This document shows positions 1-13,639 of a stretch of 64,000 nt of DNA, piece after piece. This DNA comes from Serilophus lunatus. Taxonomy: Eukaryota > Chordata > Aves > Passeriformes > Eurylaimidae. How positions within the stretch are numbered: the stretch's first letter is position 1; every line of letters begins with the position of its first letter. Location: positions 185,882 through 249,881 of the forward strand of contig VXBA01001190.1 in NCBI GenBank assembly GCA_013399895.1, read 5' to 3'. A program made the translations under genes and the position numbers. Below the pieces are notes generated by a model, which worked only from the letters and a program-made list of their open reading frames with translations, was not told the DNA's origin and did not search any database.

Positions 1-1020
1 CCTAAGAACTATTGATTCTACAGTATTCAGTGGTCTGAATCCAAGTCATAATAAAAGGATAGAAAATGTCCCATTGTTTTCTCTTTTCAAGGTATAATAC
101 TTTTCAAATTACCAGATGAGTAAAAGTAGAAAGTTTCAGAACCATTTACAGTTTGTTTTTGTTTTTCTCTCCTGGGTCATACATATCTAGCCTAGGATTA
201 TTACTCTTGAAATCATCTCAGTTTATTACAAATTTATGATGAGTCATGATTCAAAATATATACAATCTACTTTCTATGTCTAGCCTGTCCTATGCCTATT
301 AAATCTTTGTTTCAATCCTTCTGCATGCGCTTGTTACCTGCTATGAAATTGCTAGGCAGCAACGGCTGGATGAATTATTCCTGACTGATTTCAATAGTAT
401 TTTGGTTTTTACTTATAAAATTAACTTCTTTGCCCTGTTGCTTGCATGTGTAGCTACTCTATAATTAGCTGTTACTTTTTCAGGCATCCTAAGTGTCTCT
501 ACTGAATTTCAAGTTGAGTGAATACAGCACCTTGCAATAAATGAGGAAAGAGCTGCAAAGAGGAAATGTGATTTCTAGTGGTAAGCTGCTTGTTGGCAGA
601 TCACAGATCAAGGTATGGTTTACATTTGGCATATAGGGCCACAGGACAGGAGAAGACTGTGGTGCTGATCTGCAAACATATGAAGTAAAGACCTAATGAA
701 GAGAGAAAATGAGGCAGGAAGGAGTTTTGTGTGGTTCCCTTGCTGTGCAAAGTTTCTTGAGTCTCTGACTTGTTACTGGTGTTGTCCTTGCTCTTTTTTT
801 AGCTGTTTGGTATAGTTGCTTGGTGAAAAAAGTTAGATTTTATGTATTTAATCAAAAGGCAAATGTGAGAAGATACTTGGTTCATTTTTTCCTATGTAAT
901 CCAACAAACGAGGTACCAGTGATCAAGAAAAGTTTTGATGAAGGGAAGATACAATTTTAATAAAATTATTTGTCCAGTAAATGGCGAAGGTCAGGCTCTG
1001 CAGGTGAGAAAATTGTACCC
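1..1020. other. Anonymous AT-rich single-copy DNA
   Basis: No gene, RNA gene or recognisable transposon is visible here. Open frames are short and interrupted in all six frames, and there are no strong paired splice signals around an open block. The composition is typical of intergenic or intronic vertebrate DNA. Confidence 0.6.
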
Positions 1021-1039
1021 TTTCCCTGCTGAAAGCAGA

Positions 1040-1175
1040 GGAAGATCTCATCCTCCTTCCCTGGCTGCGCTGGAGCGTCCCGAGATGTTCCGAGAGCTCC
1101 CCCTCCTGTTTCCTTCTACATCTAAGGGCGGGCAGACCTCAGACCGCTAAACAGCAAACTTCTGCCGTCTTCCAT
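1040..1175. other. Small CpG-richer patch with a 71-codon open frame
   Basis: Seven CpG dinucleotides fall between about 1068 and 1168, in surroundings where CpG is rare. The patch lies at the 3' end of a plus-strand open frame (935-1150) whose translation is rich in Pro, Ser and Arg and matches nothing I recognise. It could be a fragment of an exon, a weak promoter, or a transposon relic that has not yet lost its CpGs. No splice signals or core promoter motif settle which. The function is unknown. Confidence 0.3.
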
Positions 1176-1428
1176 TTTTTCTGTTGTATGATATGACAGC
1201 TCAGACCACACTTTTTAGTGCCAGTTATGTACATTTCCACAAGCTTAAGTTGTGAGCCTCACCTAAGAGGGTAGGGAGGAAGGATTGCTGCCCAAAGCTT
1301 TCAGGTAGTATTTATTCCACATACAACTACAGTTTTCCCATGTTTGACTTTGGGTTTATGGCATTAACTTTCCATTTTCTGCTTTCTAACTGTGTGATGA
1401 AGATAAAAAAATTTCCTCCAATTGGGAT

Positions 1429-1431
<3 letters not shown>

Positions 1432-1479
<48 letters not shown>
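1432..1479. repeat. (CA)n dinucleotide microsatellite, 24 uninterrupted units
   Basis: A perfect run of alternating C and A, 48 bases long, is read directly from the sequence. Uninterrupted CA tracts of this length are usually length-polymorphic and can adopt Z-DNA. Confidence 0.98.
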
Positions 1480-1482
<3 letters not shown>

Positions 1483-1521
1483 CTATTTTACTTTAAAAAA
1501 TTTTAATTAATTTTCAGATGC

Positions 1522-1636
1522 AACCCTCCCAGGCCCCCCCCCAACCCATAAACAGACAAACAAACAAACAAGCAAAACCCCCTAAAAACACTCCCCTCCT
1601 CCTCCTCCCACCCCAAATCCCCCAAAACAAAAACAC
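1522..1636. repeat. C-rich and (CAAA)n low-complexity tract
   Basis: Runs of C (one of nine) are followed by a short CAAA/CAGA array and then CCT/CCC-rich sequence with almost no G on the plus strand. It directly follows the CA microsatellite and a short AT-rich spacer. The 119-codon minus-strand open frame across it is a by-product of the low-complexity sequence. Confidence 0.8.
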
Positions 1637-4600
1637 CTGTTTCTTGGACAACCAGATTTAAGACATTTCCCAAGTCAGATTCAAGACGGCACACCATGGA
1701 ATCTGTGGAAAAATAATCAAAAGTATTGAGGAGGAGCAAGCTGTGACTGTGAAGGAACGGACACCGAAAGGGATAGAATCCACTTCCAGTTGTTACCATG
1801 CCTGTAACACAGAAACTGAATGGCATCATCTGAAATGAAGGTGATGATGTAAAATGACACATTTTGTGGAAAACTGTTCAGTTCTGAAAACAAAAGGAAC
1901 TAATTCATTGTATCCACAACCATCTAAGATGGAGAGATGGAGTAATATTTTTAATGAGACTTGATATTGATATCATATAGGCTCTTAATTCAGTACGTGG
2001 AGGAACGTGGGTTGTGGTGTGCATCTCCCGTAATGACGATTTCGCTGGGTACCTTGCAGCAAATGAACAACTTCCAGGTGCCTCAAAGGTTGCTAAAGGA
2101 GAAAAATTCCTAGCAATCGTATCAGTAATTTTTCATTTCCTTCAAGCAAAAGAGGATAGTGAACAGAAGATTCCGGAAATAACCTGCTGATAAAGTGGAG
2201 TGATGAAATAAACACATACTCGTTTTATCTGGAACATTGTTCATTTTTGTGTGAGAAGTGAGAGTTGCACAGTTCAAATGCTAATAGAAGGAAAATCAAC
2301 ATTAAATATCTGCAGACATATGTAACAGTCGCACTGTAGTAAGAGATTGTAAGAATTTACAAAAATTTGAAATGTTTAATACAATGGAGTAGAATAATAC
2401 ATCTCTTTGTGTCAAACAAAAAGAAACCTCAGACTATGAAAAAATGGTGACTACAGAGGTTCCAGTGCTTATGATAGTTTTATTTATACAGAGGATAAAG
2501 CTTCAACCAATAGTTAATGCAACATTTAAACATTTGTCCTTTAAAACTGGAAGTTAGTTTGTTATAAAAGAATATTATTTGACATTTCATATGACATTTC
2601 ATCATTTTGTATTTTGCTTTCTTGTATCCTTTTACTTATTGTCACAAAGATCCCCATTCTGCCTGCTTTTTCACTGCTTTCCTGCTCCTCTACATCCTCC
2701 CTCCAGGTTTGTTTTCTGAATTAAATCTCACAGTAAACACATTTATTGAAAGAAAATGAAATTGAGACAGGAGTAAGGAGTCTGCAGTCACATAATCTTC
2801 ATTCTATGTGTAAGGTACTGAAGAAATTGCATAAGAATGAATTTCCAAGCTATATAGCTAGGGTCAATGTTGTGTTCTGGATTGTCTGTTGTCATATTAT
2901 TCAAGCATCCTTGCAACTCTTTTTACTCTAATGAAATTATTCTGGAAAACTACTCAATTAGTTCCTCATTGTAAGTGAGATGACAAAGTCTTTTTGCATG
3001 ATTTTTTTTTTTAGTGAACTTCTTCGGAAGACAAGGAAATCTTGAAAAATGTTACTTACATCTTAGGATTTTAGATATACGTATGTATTTTAAAGAAAAT
3101 TGTATGAACAAGAGTACATCCCATTGAAGTGATCGCCTTCCTTAGTCTTGTTTGTATGGATTAATGCAGAGCAAGAAAATAGTAAAAAGAGGGTTTTCTA
3201 AAGTTGTTTGTTTGTTTTTGTTTTGGTGGATTTGTTGTTTGTTTGTTTGTTTGTAATTTGCTTTTCCTGTTCACCCTGCTGTACTGTCTTTCATAGCCTG
3301 GCAAGAGGTCGAGGCAGCTTTTGCAAAGTTGAGGGAATGGGTGGATTGCAAAACAAAGGTTTGGCGACACAAGAACTCAGCAGATTGTAGTCTGAGAGCT
3401 GAGATAGGGTGCCTACAAACCAGCACTGATGTCTGGAAGGAAGCAGGGCCTCAGGAAGGATACAGTGAGGCTGGGGCTTGCAAAGCACATTGTGTCTAGA
3501 GCTGCAATTAAGTTATTTCATTGCTTTGAGGTTGTGTTTCGGTTTTGTCTGCAGAAAGAAAGATTATGCTTTTTTTGCTGTAGGACTGGTACTTCAGGTT
3601 TGATAATCCATGTGAGTTTCTGGCTCCTTCATTGCTGTGAAGTAAATAAGAGCTGAAGATGTCAGTGCAACCCAGGTGCTGGGGACGGTAAAGTCTCAGA
3701 CTTTTAGGAGTGAAGGGTTTCCTTTAAAGCCATCCCATTTAAATATAATTTCACTGGTGAATCACACAGAAAAAAGATGTTCATATCCTCTGAATTGCCT
3801 AGCTATTAGGTTTTCCAGAGGTGGTGCTAGTGCATAGTCCTTCCCTTACATAGTTCACCTTTTCCCTACAACTCCAGCCTACCCACAGGCACTGCCAAGC
3901 TCATGCACAAAAAGGAGTGTTTCTGGAGTCCACTGCTGCAAGATTGCATAATCACTCCTCCAATTTAGTCAGCAGGGACAGGAGAATGAGCCTCCTTCAT
4001 TGCCATTGTGTGTAGCATATGCAGAGGAATTGTGGCTATATAACAGCAGCAGCAGCCAATGAAATAGCTGCATTTGACTAGCCACTCAAATGGACAAAAA
4101 GGAGGTTTTTTTCATTAATGTAAGCAATTCTGTATTTTATCTGCTGATTGCTACATACAGGTTACAGATAACTCGAGGCAGAAAACTGTAAAAAAGATAG
4201 CATGTGAAACAGAGGGAGAAAGATGCTGGAAGGTAGCTTTGTGAGGATGAGAAAGAGGAAAGGGAAAGAAAGAGCGAGATCATTACCCTGGAGATTAAAG
4301 AGCCATTCAAGACCTCTTCCTATCAGCCAGGATTAGGATGGTAGAGGGAATGCTCTTACATGTTTTATGCTTCTTTTTCATACATAATAATAATCCATAA
4401 TATTGGATACAGACTAGGTAATGAACTTCTATAGTTTTAAATGCCATGATACAGGTGATGTAACAATGACACCTCTTTTCAACTTTGGGGTTTTTCATTT
4501 AAGGCAGACGACTAGAAAAGTTGACCTTGAGTATGTTGATCCTGACTTTTGGTTTCTGCCTGCATGCTTATTGATGTGAGTTCCAGCAGGATGGACCAGC

Positions 4601-7600
4601 CTCAGCTCTTTTACGGGAAATGGTAGCAGTACATACTGACTTAATTTCCTCTAACAAGACTGCCATTTATTTCCTAAAACCTTTAAATTATAACATAGAT
4701 TTGCATACATTTTTTCCAATAAATATTTTGTTTTCATTTTTATTCTTGCAATTAGTCACTCTAAAACTGCATTTAATTACTCTAGAAGCATCTCAAATCA
4801 CTTTCAGATATCTCAAACCTATCCATATTAGCAGAGCAATCTCTATGTATTACTTGAATTAAAATTCTTCATCTTGAGCGTAAGGAATGACAGTATTAAG
4901 GCCATTCAGTTAATATGTGACTACTGTCTGTGTTTTTTTACTATTTTTCGTGTCATATGCAGCTGTAAATCTGTGTAGACATATATGCTCTTGTAGAAAT
5001 AACCCTTTAAAATATCTAAATTAAGCATGTTAAATGGAAAATTTTAAGCATGTGTTATATTCCATTTTACTTTCCCAATACAATTGCCAGTGAAAGAAAA
5101 AAAATGAAGGGTTTATTAATAAATTCCATGGTATTTCTGTATTATGAGAACAATATATTCTTAAGAAGCACTCCATGCATCTGAAATTTGTCTCGATGTG
5201 GCTCATTTATTTTAATTTAGGCTTGTCAGCAGAAAAAAAGAAGTAATTAAACTTGTGACTAGCATGGAGAAGCATTTTATGTCCTAATACTGTAGCTTGA
5301 TACCCAGTAGTTTCTTTATATTTCTTCCAGTTGTCAGATCAAAGTCTCTCAAGTAGTATAACTCAGCCATGCTTTGATTAATTACTTCACACAATGAATC
5401 TGCAAATTATATTTCTGAAGTGATTTATGTACCTTTAAAGTTCAATCACAGACACCCTCTTCCCCCCCACTATTTTGTTGTGTGTTGTGTGTTTGTTTTT
5501 TTTTTGTTTGTTTTTTTTATTGTTCCAGTCTTTTTTCACTAATTTAGTCAGTCCACACCTTGGAAAAATATTTTTGAAAAATAACTGTTGTTATTTAACA
5601 AATTGGTATCAAAAGAAGCTTCCAGTGCAGTTAAACAGAACTATCGCAATCAATTAAATTGCAGTCACACACCAGCACTCCTAGTCAGGTCTTCAGCCTC
5701 AATGCTTTGTACAAATACATGAAGTCCCTCCCTAAAAATTCCCAGCTGCAGGTTTTGTCTAGGCTGGTCTTTTGTTCAGGACAGGGCTACTGGAATAGCT
5801 GAGCTAAGGAAACCTTTAAAATACATGTTCCAACCAAACATTTGGTTACTGTAGTTAGATATTGGTAAATAGTATTTGGGGAAGTAATAACTTGCCTGTA
5901 CCAGTGATGTGCTTGTTTGGGCAAAGTTTAATATTTACACTTGTGGTTTCTTTGTAGAGTCTCATATGTCATACTGTTGTTCATGTTCAATTCATTCATA
6001 TCACATAGTGATATCTAATCTCTGTTTAGTGGTATTGTGTTTATATGTATAAATACCTGTGCCTTCCTTATGACTTGATCTGACTAGCTTCTGAAGGAAT
6101 GGTATGAGGTTATTTCTCTCATTGCCACTATCTAATATCCTAAGTTTTGAATGTTAGAACAGGGAACCCATTTGCAGTCTTTAGTAGTCATTTTAATCTA
6201 GATGCTGCTTTGTTTTTCATTCAGGTGTTAACCAAAAAAGGGTGAAGGTAAAGGAACAGTCCTGATTGCAAATGTGTGACTGGGATACCATCCCAAATAC
6301 TCTTGCTCCTTCTCACAGTTTCAATGTAATTGATTTGTCCATACATATTAGGAACTGCACAGAGTGAAGTGGGCTGAAATCTTACAGATCAGAAGTATTA
6401 ATTGACTTCTTGGATTTCATTTGAAATATGCTAGTAGCTCTCTGTCAGACAAAACTCAGCTATGGTTTGAAAAATAGTTCACTTGGAAGGCCCCTCACTA
6501 TTGGAAAAATATACAAAATTTCAATAAATTTTTATATTTGATGTTCCTGGCAAGATTTTCATTCTGAAACACCCACATTGTGACCCAGGACCTGCAATAA
6601 CTTCCTTAGTAAGTGATGTATGACTACAGTGCTGGTGGACAAAATCTCACAATAGTTTGAACTCTTTGAACTGGGAAAAAGAAAGCAAAAACACATATAA
6701 AAAATATTGTGGTCTAGGGCCATCAGAATGGGGCAGAGGAGAGATACATAGGAAAGGTCATGCAGCATGGATAAGGCTGGTCTCCTCAAGATGGGCACAG
6801 CTAAGTAATGTATGTGAAGGGAGCAGCAACACCTGCTAAAAGGTGAAAATAATTCCCTGGCACAGATGCATTTAGCCATATAGATATAACACAGGCAGAA
6901 TAAGCTGTCTGCCCAGAGTCGTGTCTCCAGTGATGGCTAGCGTTGGAGGTATGAGGTAATAGGTATGCATTTTAATCAAATATAGAGTGATACTTTTTGT
7001 ATGCCTTCTTGTCCTTTCTACATTCAATTTTAAATAGATCCATTACTTCTGGGTATGATCTTGGGCATTGGCACAGACAGGTCTATTTCTCCTTGTCAGA
7101 AAACATTTTTCAGATAAATTTTCCCGGTCTTTCTTAAACTGTGATATTCCAAAATTTTGTAGGACTTTTAGAAGACTGAAACCTTTGTTATGACTTCTGT
7201 GTAGTATAGTTTCCTATTATTTTGATGTTTTTTGCCACTAAAATGCTAATTTCACCTAAAAAATAACATGGACAGCTCATAAAGAGTGTGCATATATAGG
7301 AATGCCTTTGACAGGCTGCTTAATTGGGTCACTAAAATATAAGGAGAGGAAATGTACTTTCTTTAGTTTAAGTGTTGCCATTGTCCCACTTAATGCTCTG
7401 TTCATTTCACTTGTCAAACTTAATTTTTACAGTAATATGGCCTTAGCCTGTGTGCAGCTGCACAGTGTCACTATAAGACAGGGCACAGCATTTTTTAAAA
7501 GCAAACCCAGCTGACTCAGAGTGAATGCCCATGGTCATAAAAAGCAGCCTATGTGTGCAGTATGTTTTCCCGTGATTCTCCTGAAGGATGCAAAAAATAC

Positions 7601-7682
7601 AGGTCACAAGATTTTTTCTATTGCTGGGTCCCAAATCAAGAAATAAGCATGGAGCAAGCTAAGCACCAGCTTTACATGAAAT
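1637..7682. other. Anonymous AT-rich DNA, no gene seen
   Basis: About 6 kb contains only short open frames (80 codons or fewer apart from one of 106 codons at 6559-6879, minus) with no recognisable domains. Five CpGs cluster at about 1995-2044. T/G-rich low complexity appears at 3206-3254 and 5478-5520. No transposon ends, tRNA-like boxes or convincing exon were recognised. Confidence 0.6.
3206..3254. repeat. (TTTG)n-like simple repeat
   Basis: Interrupted TTTG units flank a short GGTGGATTTG interruption. It reads as imperfect tetranucleotide low complexity. The Cys/Val/Phe-rich and Lys/Gln/Thr-rich peptides on the two strands are by-products of it. Confidence 0.8.
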
Positions 7683-7728
7683 AATAGAGTCATAGATTCA
7701 TAAAAATTGTGTAGGTTGATTTTTACAT
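7683..7728 (-). mobile_element. Possible degraded CR1 LINE 3' end
   Basis: The AATAGAGTCATAGATTCATA segment followed by GTAGGTTGA resembles the reverse complement of the CR1 3' terminus, where ATTCTATG-type tandem octamers follow a conserved 3' UTR. The recognisable stretch is short and diverged, and the sequence beyond it no longer aligns by eye. If correct, it is the last few dozen bases of an old 5'-truncated CR1 with its sense on the minus strand. Confidence 0.35.
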
Positions 7729-8894
7729 AGAGGACATTATGAAAATTCTCTCTTTAGGGAAAGAAAATTGATGACTTCATGTCAGGGTTGAGACTTGGGA
7801 AACCAGTAGACCTAGCATATAATTTCAGAATGCTTATTATTAGGGTATCAATGCCTCTTGTGTACTGAAGCAAGAAATCCAAGTGTGACATTCTTCAGCC
7901 ATGTAACAAGTATGTCAGAAGACTGCTATTTTAGAATAAATAAAAATAAGGAATATATTCCTGGAAGGATCTCATATTTTTTAAAGCAGGATTGATTAAT
8001 TTTGTGTTTATTTTTTCACTCTGTTTATAAATATCTGTAATGATCTTTGTAAATAGTCTGCTGGAAAACATGAGATGTACTCCCTTATAAATATAAGAAT
8101 TTAGTAAGTTCAGACTATTTTTTTTTTGCATCTGTTATTTCCCCTGTGTGTGTAACTTCCTCTCTTGCTTGTTAAATATTGTCAAATCTGGCTAAATGTT
8201 ATTTTGTTTTCTTATCCTAGAACCCTGAATAGCCTGATGGACATTTTGCAATGGTTTATTGTTTAGTACTTCATATAATTTATGTTGTTATCTTGTTTCA
8301 GTTTGCCTTTTGCTTCTTAATAAATGATATTTTTTTAATAAATGATGAAACATCCCCTGCCCCAAAACAAAGACAATATGGTAACTGCAAAAATCTTCAT
8401 ATGCCATTCATAGTGATGTTTGATCTAGAAAAATAATAGTAGCAGAAAACACCATTGATATGGCCTATCACTTTAGACTAAGGAATTATGATTGGAACTG
8501 ACATTAAGACCTGTTTTCAAAGAATACTTTTGTCCTCAGTTTTAACAGTTACCATCCTTCTGCAATAGAGCTGTCAGCTCAATTTTACATATTGAGATTT
8601 GTCTCATGACTGTAGCATGTCAGGTGAAATGCATGTATAAACCTCTGAAGCTTGATTTCTTGGTGGTGAGAATGTATTTTGATAATTTTCAGCATGTGAA
8701 ATTAAGACCGTCTATTGATTTTCTTCTACTGATTTTAACTGGAGTGTGTTAACCTTAAATTAGAGCTAGCCATCTTCAACATGTAATAACAATCTGTTGA
8801 ATTAATCAATTTAAATCCTCCTCAATAAAATTTCATTTCTTATCTTTCTATCAGAAAAGAGACTGATTGGATGCCTTTTGTCCTAGATTGATCC

Positions 8895-8913
8895 TTGATT
8901 GATTGATTGATTG
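8895..8913. repeat. (TTGA)n short tetranucleotide run
   Basis: Nearly five perfect TTGA units in a row. Too short to be more than a minor microsatellite. Confidence 0.85.
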
Positions 8914-11900
8914 TAAAAGTAGATAATATTTGTTTGGAAACATCACCTAGTTGGATTTTTTTGTTTTTTCAGTTTGGCCTTTCACATGCTTTCTTTCCCA
9001 GTACCTCCCCAGTACCCCCATTCTTGTTGATTACAACCTGATTGTGTGTAGGAGCAAGTCCTTAGGCTGGAGAACTAAGACCAACTTCTTTATTTCAGTA
9101 GCAACATTCAAACAAGAAGTGGTTCCACACTTCTACCAGCGCCACTATCAAACATGATATATGTGGGAAATCATCTGGTTTTACACATAAGTACTCTCAA
9201 TTGATTTAAATTGGTATGATGCTTCTAAATGATTCTGTGCTGATTTAGACAAGCTGAGAATTTGGCTGTTCTTATCTGTAAGAAGAAAATGTATTTAAAT
9301 CTCAAAAATATAACCTCACATATATTTATATGTGCGTTTATATGATGAGTTTCCAAAGTTCTAGAGAAAGGTTTGGTTGCTGCTTCCCCTACTCCAGCCT
9401 TAAGTGCACTTGAGTATCAGGAGAAATATGTCAGGCTGTGGTGGAGAAAGAAACTTATTGGCAAAACAATTATTCTCTGAAGCACCAGAGAAAATAACAC
9501 TACAACATCTGGCTTCTGCTTAAACCGGAAGCCCAGAAAAGTTGCCTTCCACTTAATCTTGTCAGTTAGGATATGCAAACATCTATTTTTGTCTGGTTTC
9601 CAAAAGAAGTGACGATGCTGTCACTGTTTAGCCCATCACTCTGTTTACTCTTATTTGATTCTTCTTAACGACTTTGGAACCTACTGGCTAACTTGTAAAC
9701 CAGACACAGAGGTAATTGTATGAAAGCTACAGGTTTTTCAGGAGCTTCTTGAAAATAGCAACCAAGTAGAGAACCTGCTTAATGCCCTTGGTGAAGATTA
9801 GTGATGGGGTACGAACTCAGGCAAAGATAGTGAACTTAGACAAGTATGTTATGAATGGCATAACTGGAGAGAGGAGAAAAAAAGCAAATAAAAGTCTTCC
9901 TAGTCATCATCTGTAACACATCATGTTACTTAAGGCTGACAGGCTGGTCCCAGGACATTTAATAAGGCACAAACATTGACTCAAGTTTTCCCTACAGTTA
10001 GGAGATATAATTGTCTTCTTGCTGCATGAACTACTCAGTGTATAAAAAAGTATATAGAAAAATTAATTTATTCTAATTTATTTAAAGCAGAAAAGAACTA
10101 CATGATACATATCTGTCAGAGAGTATTTTTGGGGGGTTTGGAGTCTAGAATTAGATCTTGAGGTAAGTGTGGCTCAAAATTGGAGAGGTTCCATCCATTT
10201 GAGTATTTACAGCCGTGCCTGTTTCAGCATCTCTTAATTTCTTTCATTTAGCAATTTAACTGCTTATCCTTATTGAAATTGTTTCCTAAAGCATTTTGTC
10301 TGCGTTACCTTCTAACATTTAACCCACAACTTAAAATGAATGCTATACATATTTATCACCTATTTCAAAGCACAGCAGTACTGACTGAATTATTGCCACC
10401 TTCAGTGTAAGCATATCCTCACGTATATGAGAGACATTAGGCCAAACTCCATTTTCCTTCTTTCTTGCCAGTTACTACAGCGGACTTTGGACATGAACTG
10501 CATGGTTAAACTGAAACTTCATGCACCCTGGGAAGAAAGGCAGAGTAACATTAGAATAGGTCAAAATTATGTTTCTTGTTGCATCATTTCCCAAGTTGTG
10601 GATTTTTTAAATTTTTAATACAGGCTACCTAAGCAAAGGTGTTCATATGTTCTAGCCCTACAGTATTTACTTCTTTGGTCTTTAATACTTTTTTGGCATG
10701 CTTAGGCAAAAATGAGGCATTAATGTAAGAAGTGACCAACAGCTGGACCCAAAGGAGCAGAGAATCCCTTACCATGGACTAGCTCTTTTTCCTGAGGTAT
10801 GTAACCTTTCCGTATCATCTGATGCAGAATGAGATTGGGTTTTCATTTTCTCACTCATATTAGGATTTTCTCTCTCTTTCTAATGAAAGCTTCAATTTCT
10901 GAGCAAATCTGTGGACAAGAAACCTTTCTCTTTTCTCTCTGAGTCGTGTTTCCCTGCACATGATTCTGTATTTTTATGGACATAAGCATCCCTCACCTTT
11001 CAGTTCCTGCCTTTTGGTTCCTTCCATGCACTGCTCTCTGTGTTGCTCTGCTACAATTATTTATGAGGCAATGCAGTAGACTAGAACAAAGGAAAAATAG
11101 CTTTTCTTTTGTGTGAGTTTTAATTTATTTATTTTTTTTAAACTTGAATGGCTTTTTGACCTGATTTTAGCATGCCAAGCTAAAGGGACAGACTGGGGAC
11201 AGACAGCTTTTTAGAGTGGGCAAGTAAAGAGACATTTTAGTCAACCTTATCTCTGAGTGGAGTGTAACCACAGTTAGAGGAGGATACTGAAAAATGTGTG
11301 CCTACCCTTGTTGAATTTCCTAAGAAAGTTGCTATGAAATTTATTGTCTCCTGTGGTGGACAGACTTAATCTAGCCTTTATTGTACAAATGCCTCAGATT
11401 GGGAATATATTTATATAACACTGAGTAAACTGTGATTCCTTAGAAGATAATTGCAATTATTTTCTCCACTATATATTAATTTTTAAGCTCCTCCATGTTG
11501 TCTATTTTGGTGTTCGTGATTAAAATAAAATGAGAGCAATGAGTAAAATTTCCTGTGTATGGATAATACATACCTGCTTTGAAGAAAGGTCTTTATATTC
11601 AGATCCTATCCCCTCTGTAAAACACTCCCATTGATATACTATTATGTTAAACCAATAAAGAGGAAAATGGTATTCCACACACATGTCAGCTAATAACAAC
11701 TGGCATGCAGAACATAAACACCACAGTGGATCACAGTAAGGCAGCCTGGCAAGCTGCTGTGCTAGCTAAGTTTCCAAATGCCTGAAGATAATTGCCCCAG
11801 TATATCCATGCAAAACTTACAAAGAAAAAAATAAGATTATCCCAAGCATGAAACTAGCTGGAAAATTACTCAGCAGTGTTATTGAAAACTCATTTTATTG

Positions 11901-12523
11901 CTGTGGTATTTAGCTAATATGATTAGCAACATTAGGATGGAGACTTCTGCTATAGTTTTGAAATAGACTCCAACCTACCTATCACTGTAGGAAATTTATT
12001 TTATTCAGTAACACATCAGCATTTCTTGACTGCATGAAATCTCTTAAACATCCACCTCTACTTTCTTATATCACTACTGTCAATTCAGCACTGATTCCTG
12101 AGCAATATATATATAATTCAGAACCTCCACACTCAGTGAGAATGGTAAGAACAGTAAGAGAAACATTATTTCAATAATTAATTACATGGAACAAAGGTGA
12201 AAATCTTTATTTGAAATTATTTACAACACATATGCACACACAAAATTTTATTTTCAGGCTGAGCTCATTTTCAGCCTTTTGCATAAGTGAAGTCTATTTA
12301 TATGAGCATATAAGGAATTAAAATGATGATGCCTATTTTTAATGATATAGTTTTCCATTTTCTTGAAGCTATTTCATTACACTTCTGTCTTCACTGACCA
12401 TATCATCTTCCTGCTTAATTTATGAATTACACCTTCCTCTTTCTTACAAAGTCTATAATGATACCAATGTTTATAATCAAATAATATAATGTAACTGTAG
12501 CATCTAGGGCCTGTGGCCATAAC

Positions 12524-12548
12524 AAAGACCTCACGTGGTGAGGTCTTT
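12524..12548. repeat. Perfect inverted repeat, 11-bp arms with 3-nt loop
   Basis: The left arm AAAGACCTCAC (12524-12534) is exactly complementary to the right arm GTGAGGTCTTT (12538-12548), separated by GTG. The centre contains the E-box hexamer CACGTG (12532-12537). A second small palindrome, GGCC-TGT-GGCC, lies just upstream at about 12508-12518. It could be a cruciform-forming site, a bHLH binding site, or a young palindrome made by replication slippage. The stem is too short for a canonical microRNA precursor. Confidence 0.85.
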
Positions 12549-13254
12549 AAAATATAGCACAGAACTACAAATTAGTTTCCTCTTTCATGGTTTCTCAAGA
12601 GAACACATTGTAAGGCAGGAGAAAACAGATAATAAACACTTATGGGTGGACTGCAAAAAAAAATTATATCAGATAAGACAGGTATAAAGATCAGACTACC
12701 TCTGAATGAGTCTGTGAGCACTTTAATAATTTAAATACTATGGCATCTACTAACTTGAAATCCAGGTGTTAAAACATCTTTTTGTAAAAGTATATTTAAA
12801 ATCAACCATATAACAGGTGAAAGCTTGTGAATTTAGTTCATGAAAGGCAGAAACTTTTCAAGATTATTGGTATGTTTTTAGGAAATCTAAGGAATAATTG
12901 GAAATGGTTCAATTAAGACACCCAAAGACTCGAGTGGGAATGAGGTACATAAGCTTCTTGTACCAAAGCATGGAGAAAATTAGTCATCTTAAAATAGAGG
13001 GAGGAAGCTTCCTGGGTTCAGTAAATTGATGCAGTTCTGCCTAAGACTAACCAGTTGGAAAGCTGGGGATATATATCAAATCCTGCTTACTGGCTTGCTT
13101 ACTTACTTGTAGTTTCTAAAGATGCTCTTCATCTGCAATCTGCAGCCCAGAGTGCAGGCTCTGTCCAAAAGACAGGAACTCATGGCATTTTAGGAAAGAG
13201 TAGCTCATTTGGCACTATTGTTTTTACCAGAGCTTTAATACTTCTCTATGTGCT

Positions 13255-13272
13255 TGTGTGTATATACACACA
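13255..13272. repeat. 18-bp perfect palindrome TGTGTGTA/TACACACA
   Basis: A short TG-TA-CA compound tract reads the same on both strands. It is most simply a small mixed dinucleotide microsatellite. Confidence 0.8.
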
Positions 13273-13639
13273 CATGTAAGTAGACATTTGGTTCTAGACA
13301 CCATAATTCAGAACTTCTCGTGGAAATCAAGGGACTTCCATAGGTTGTCATCTCCCATTGCCTGCACAAAGTAGGATTAGTTAGGTCAGATTGCTGGAAG
13401 ACTTGCACAGTAAATTTTTTAGTATCTCCAAAGGTGGTGATTCCACAGCTATTCTGGGCAACCTGGTCAGGTGACTGACCATCTCCATGGTACATTTTCC
13501 CTCTCTATGTCTAAAGAGAATTTCCTGTTTTCTAATATATGCCCATCATTTCCCATTACATTAGTGCATAAGATCTTCAGTGTTGTTCCTCTGGGAAGAG
13601 CACAGCTCTGTTATCTCTGCATCTTTCAATCTGGCAGCT

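Larger units (their letters stand above)
7741..13254. other. Anonymous AT-rich DNA, no gene seen
   Basis: No recognisable coding sequence or transposon. It contains a short TTGA tetranucleotide run (8895-8913), an 8-bp-arm AT palindrome (9317-9334) and the perfect hairpin annotated at 12524-12548. Open frames are 68 codons or shorter except where low complexity lengthens them. Confidence 0.6.
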
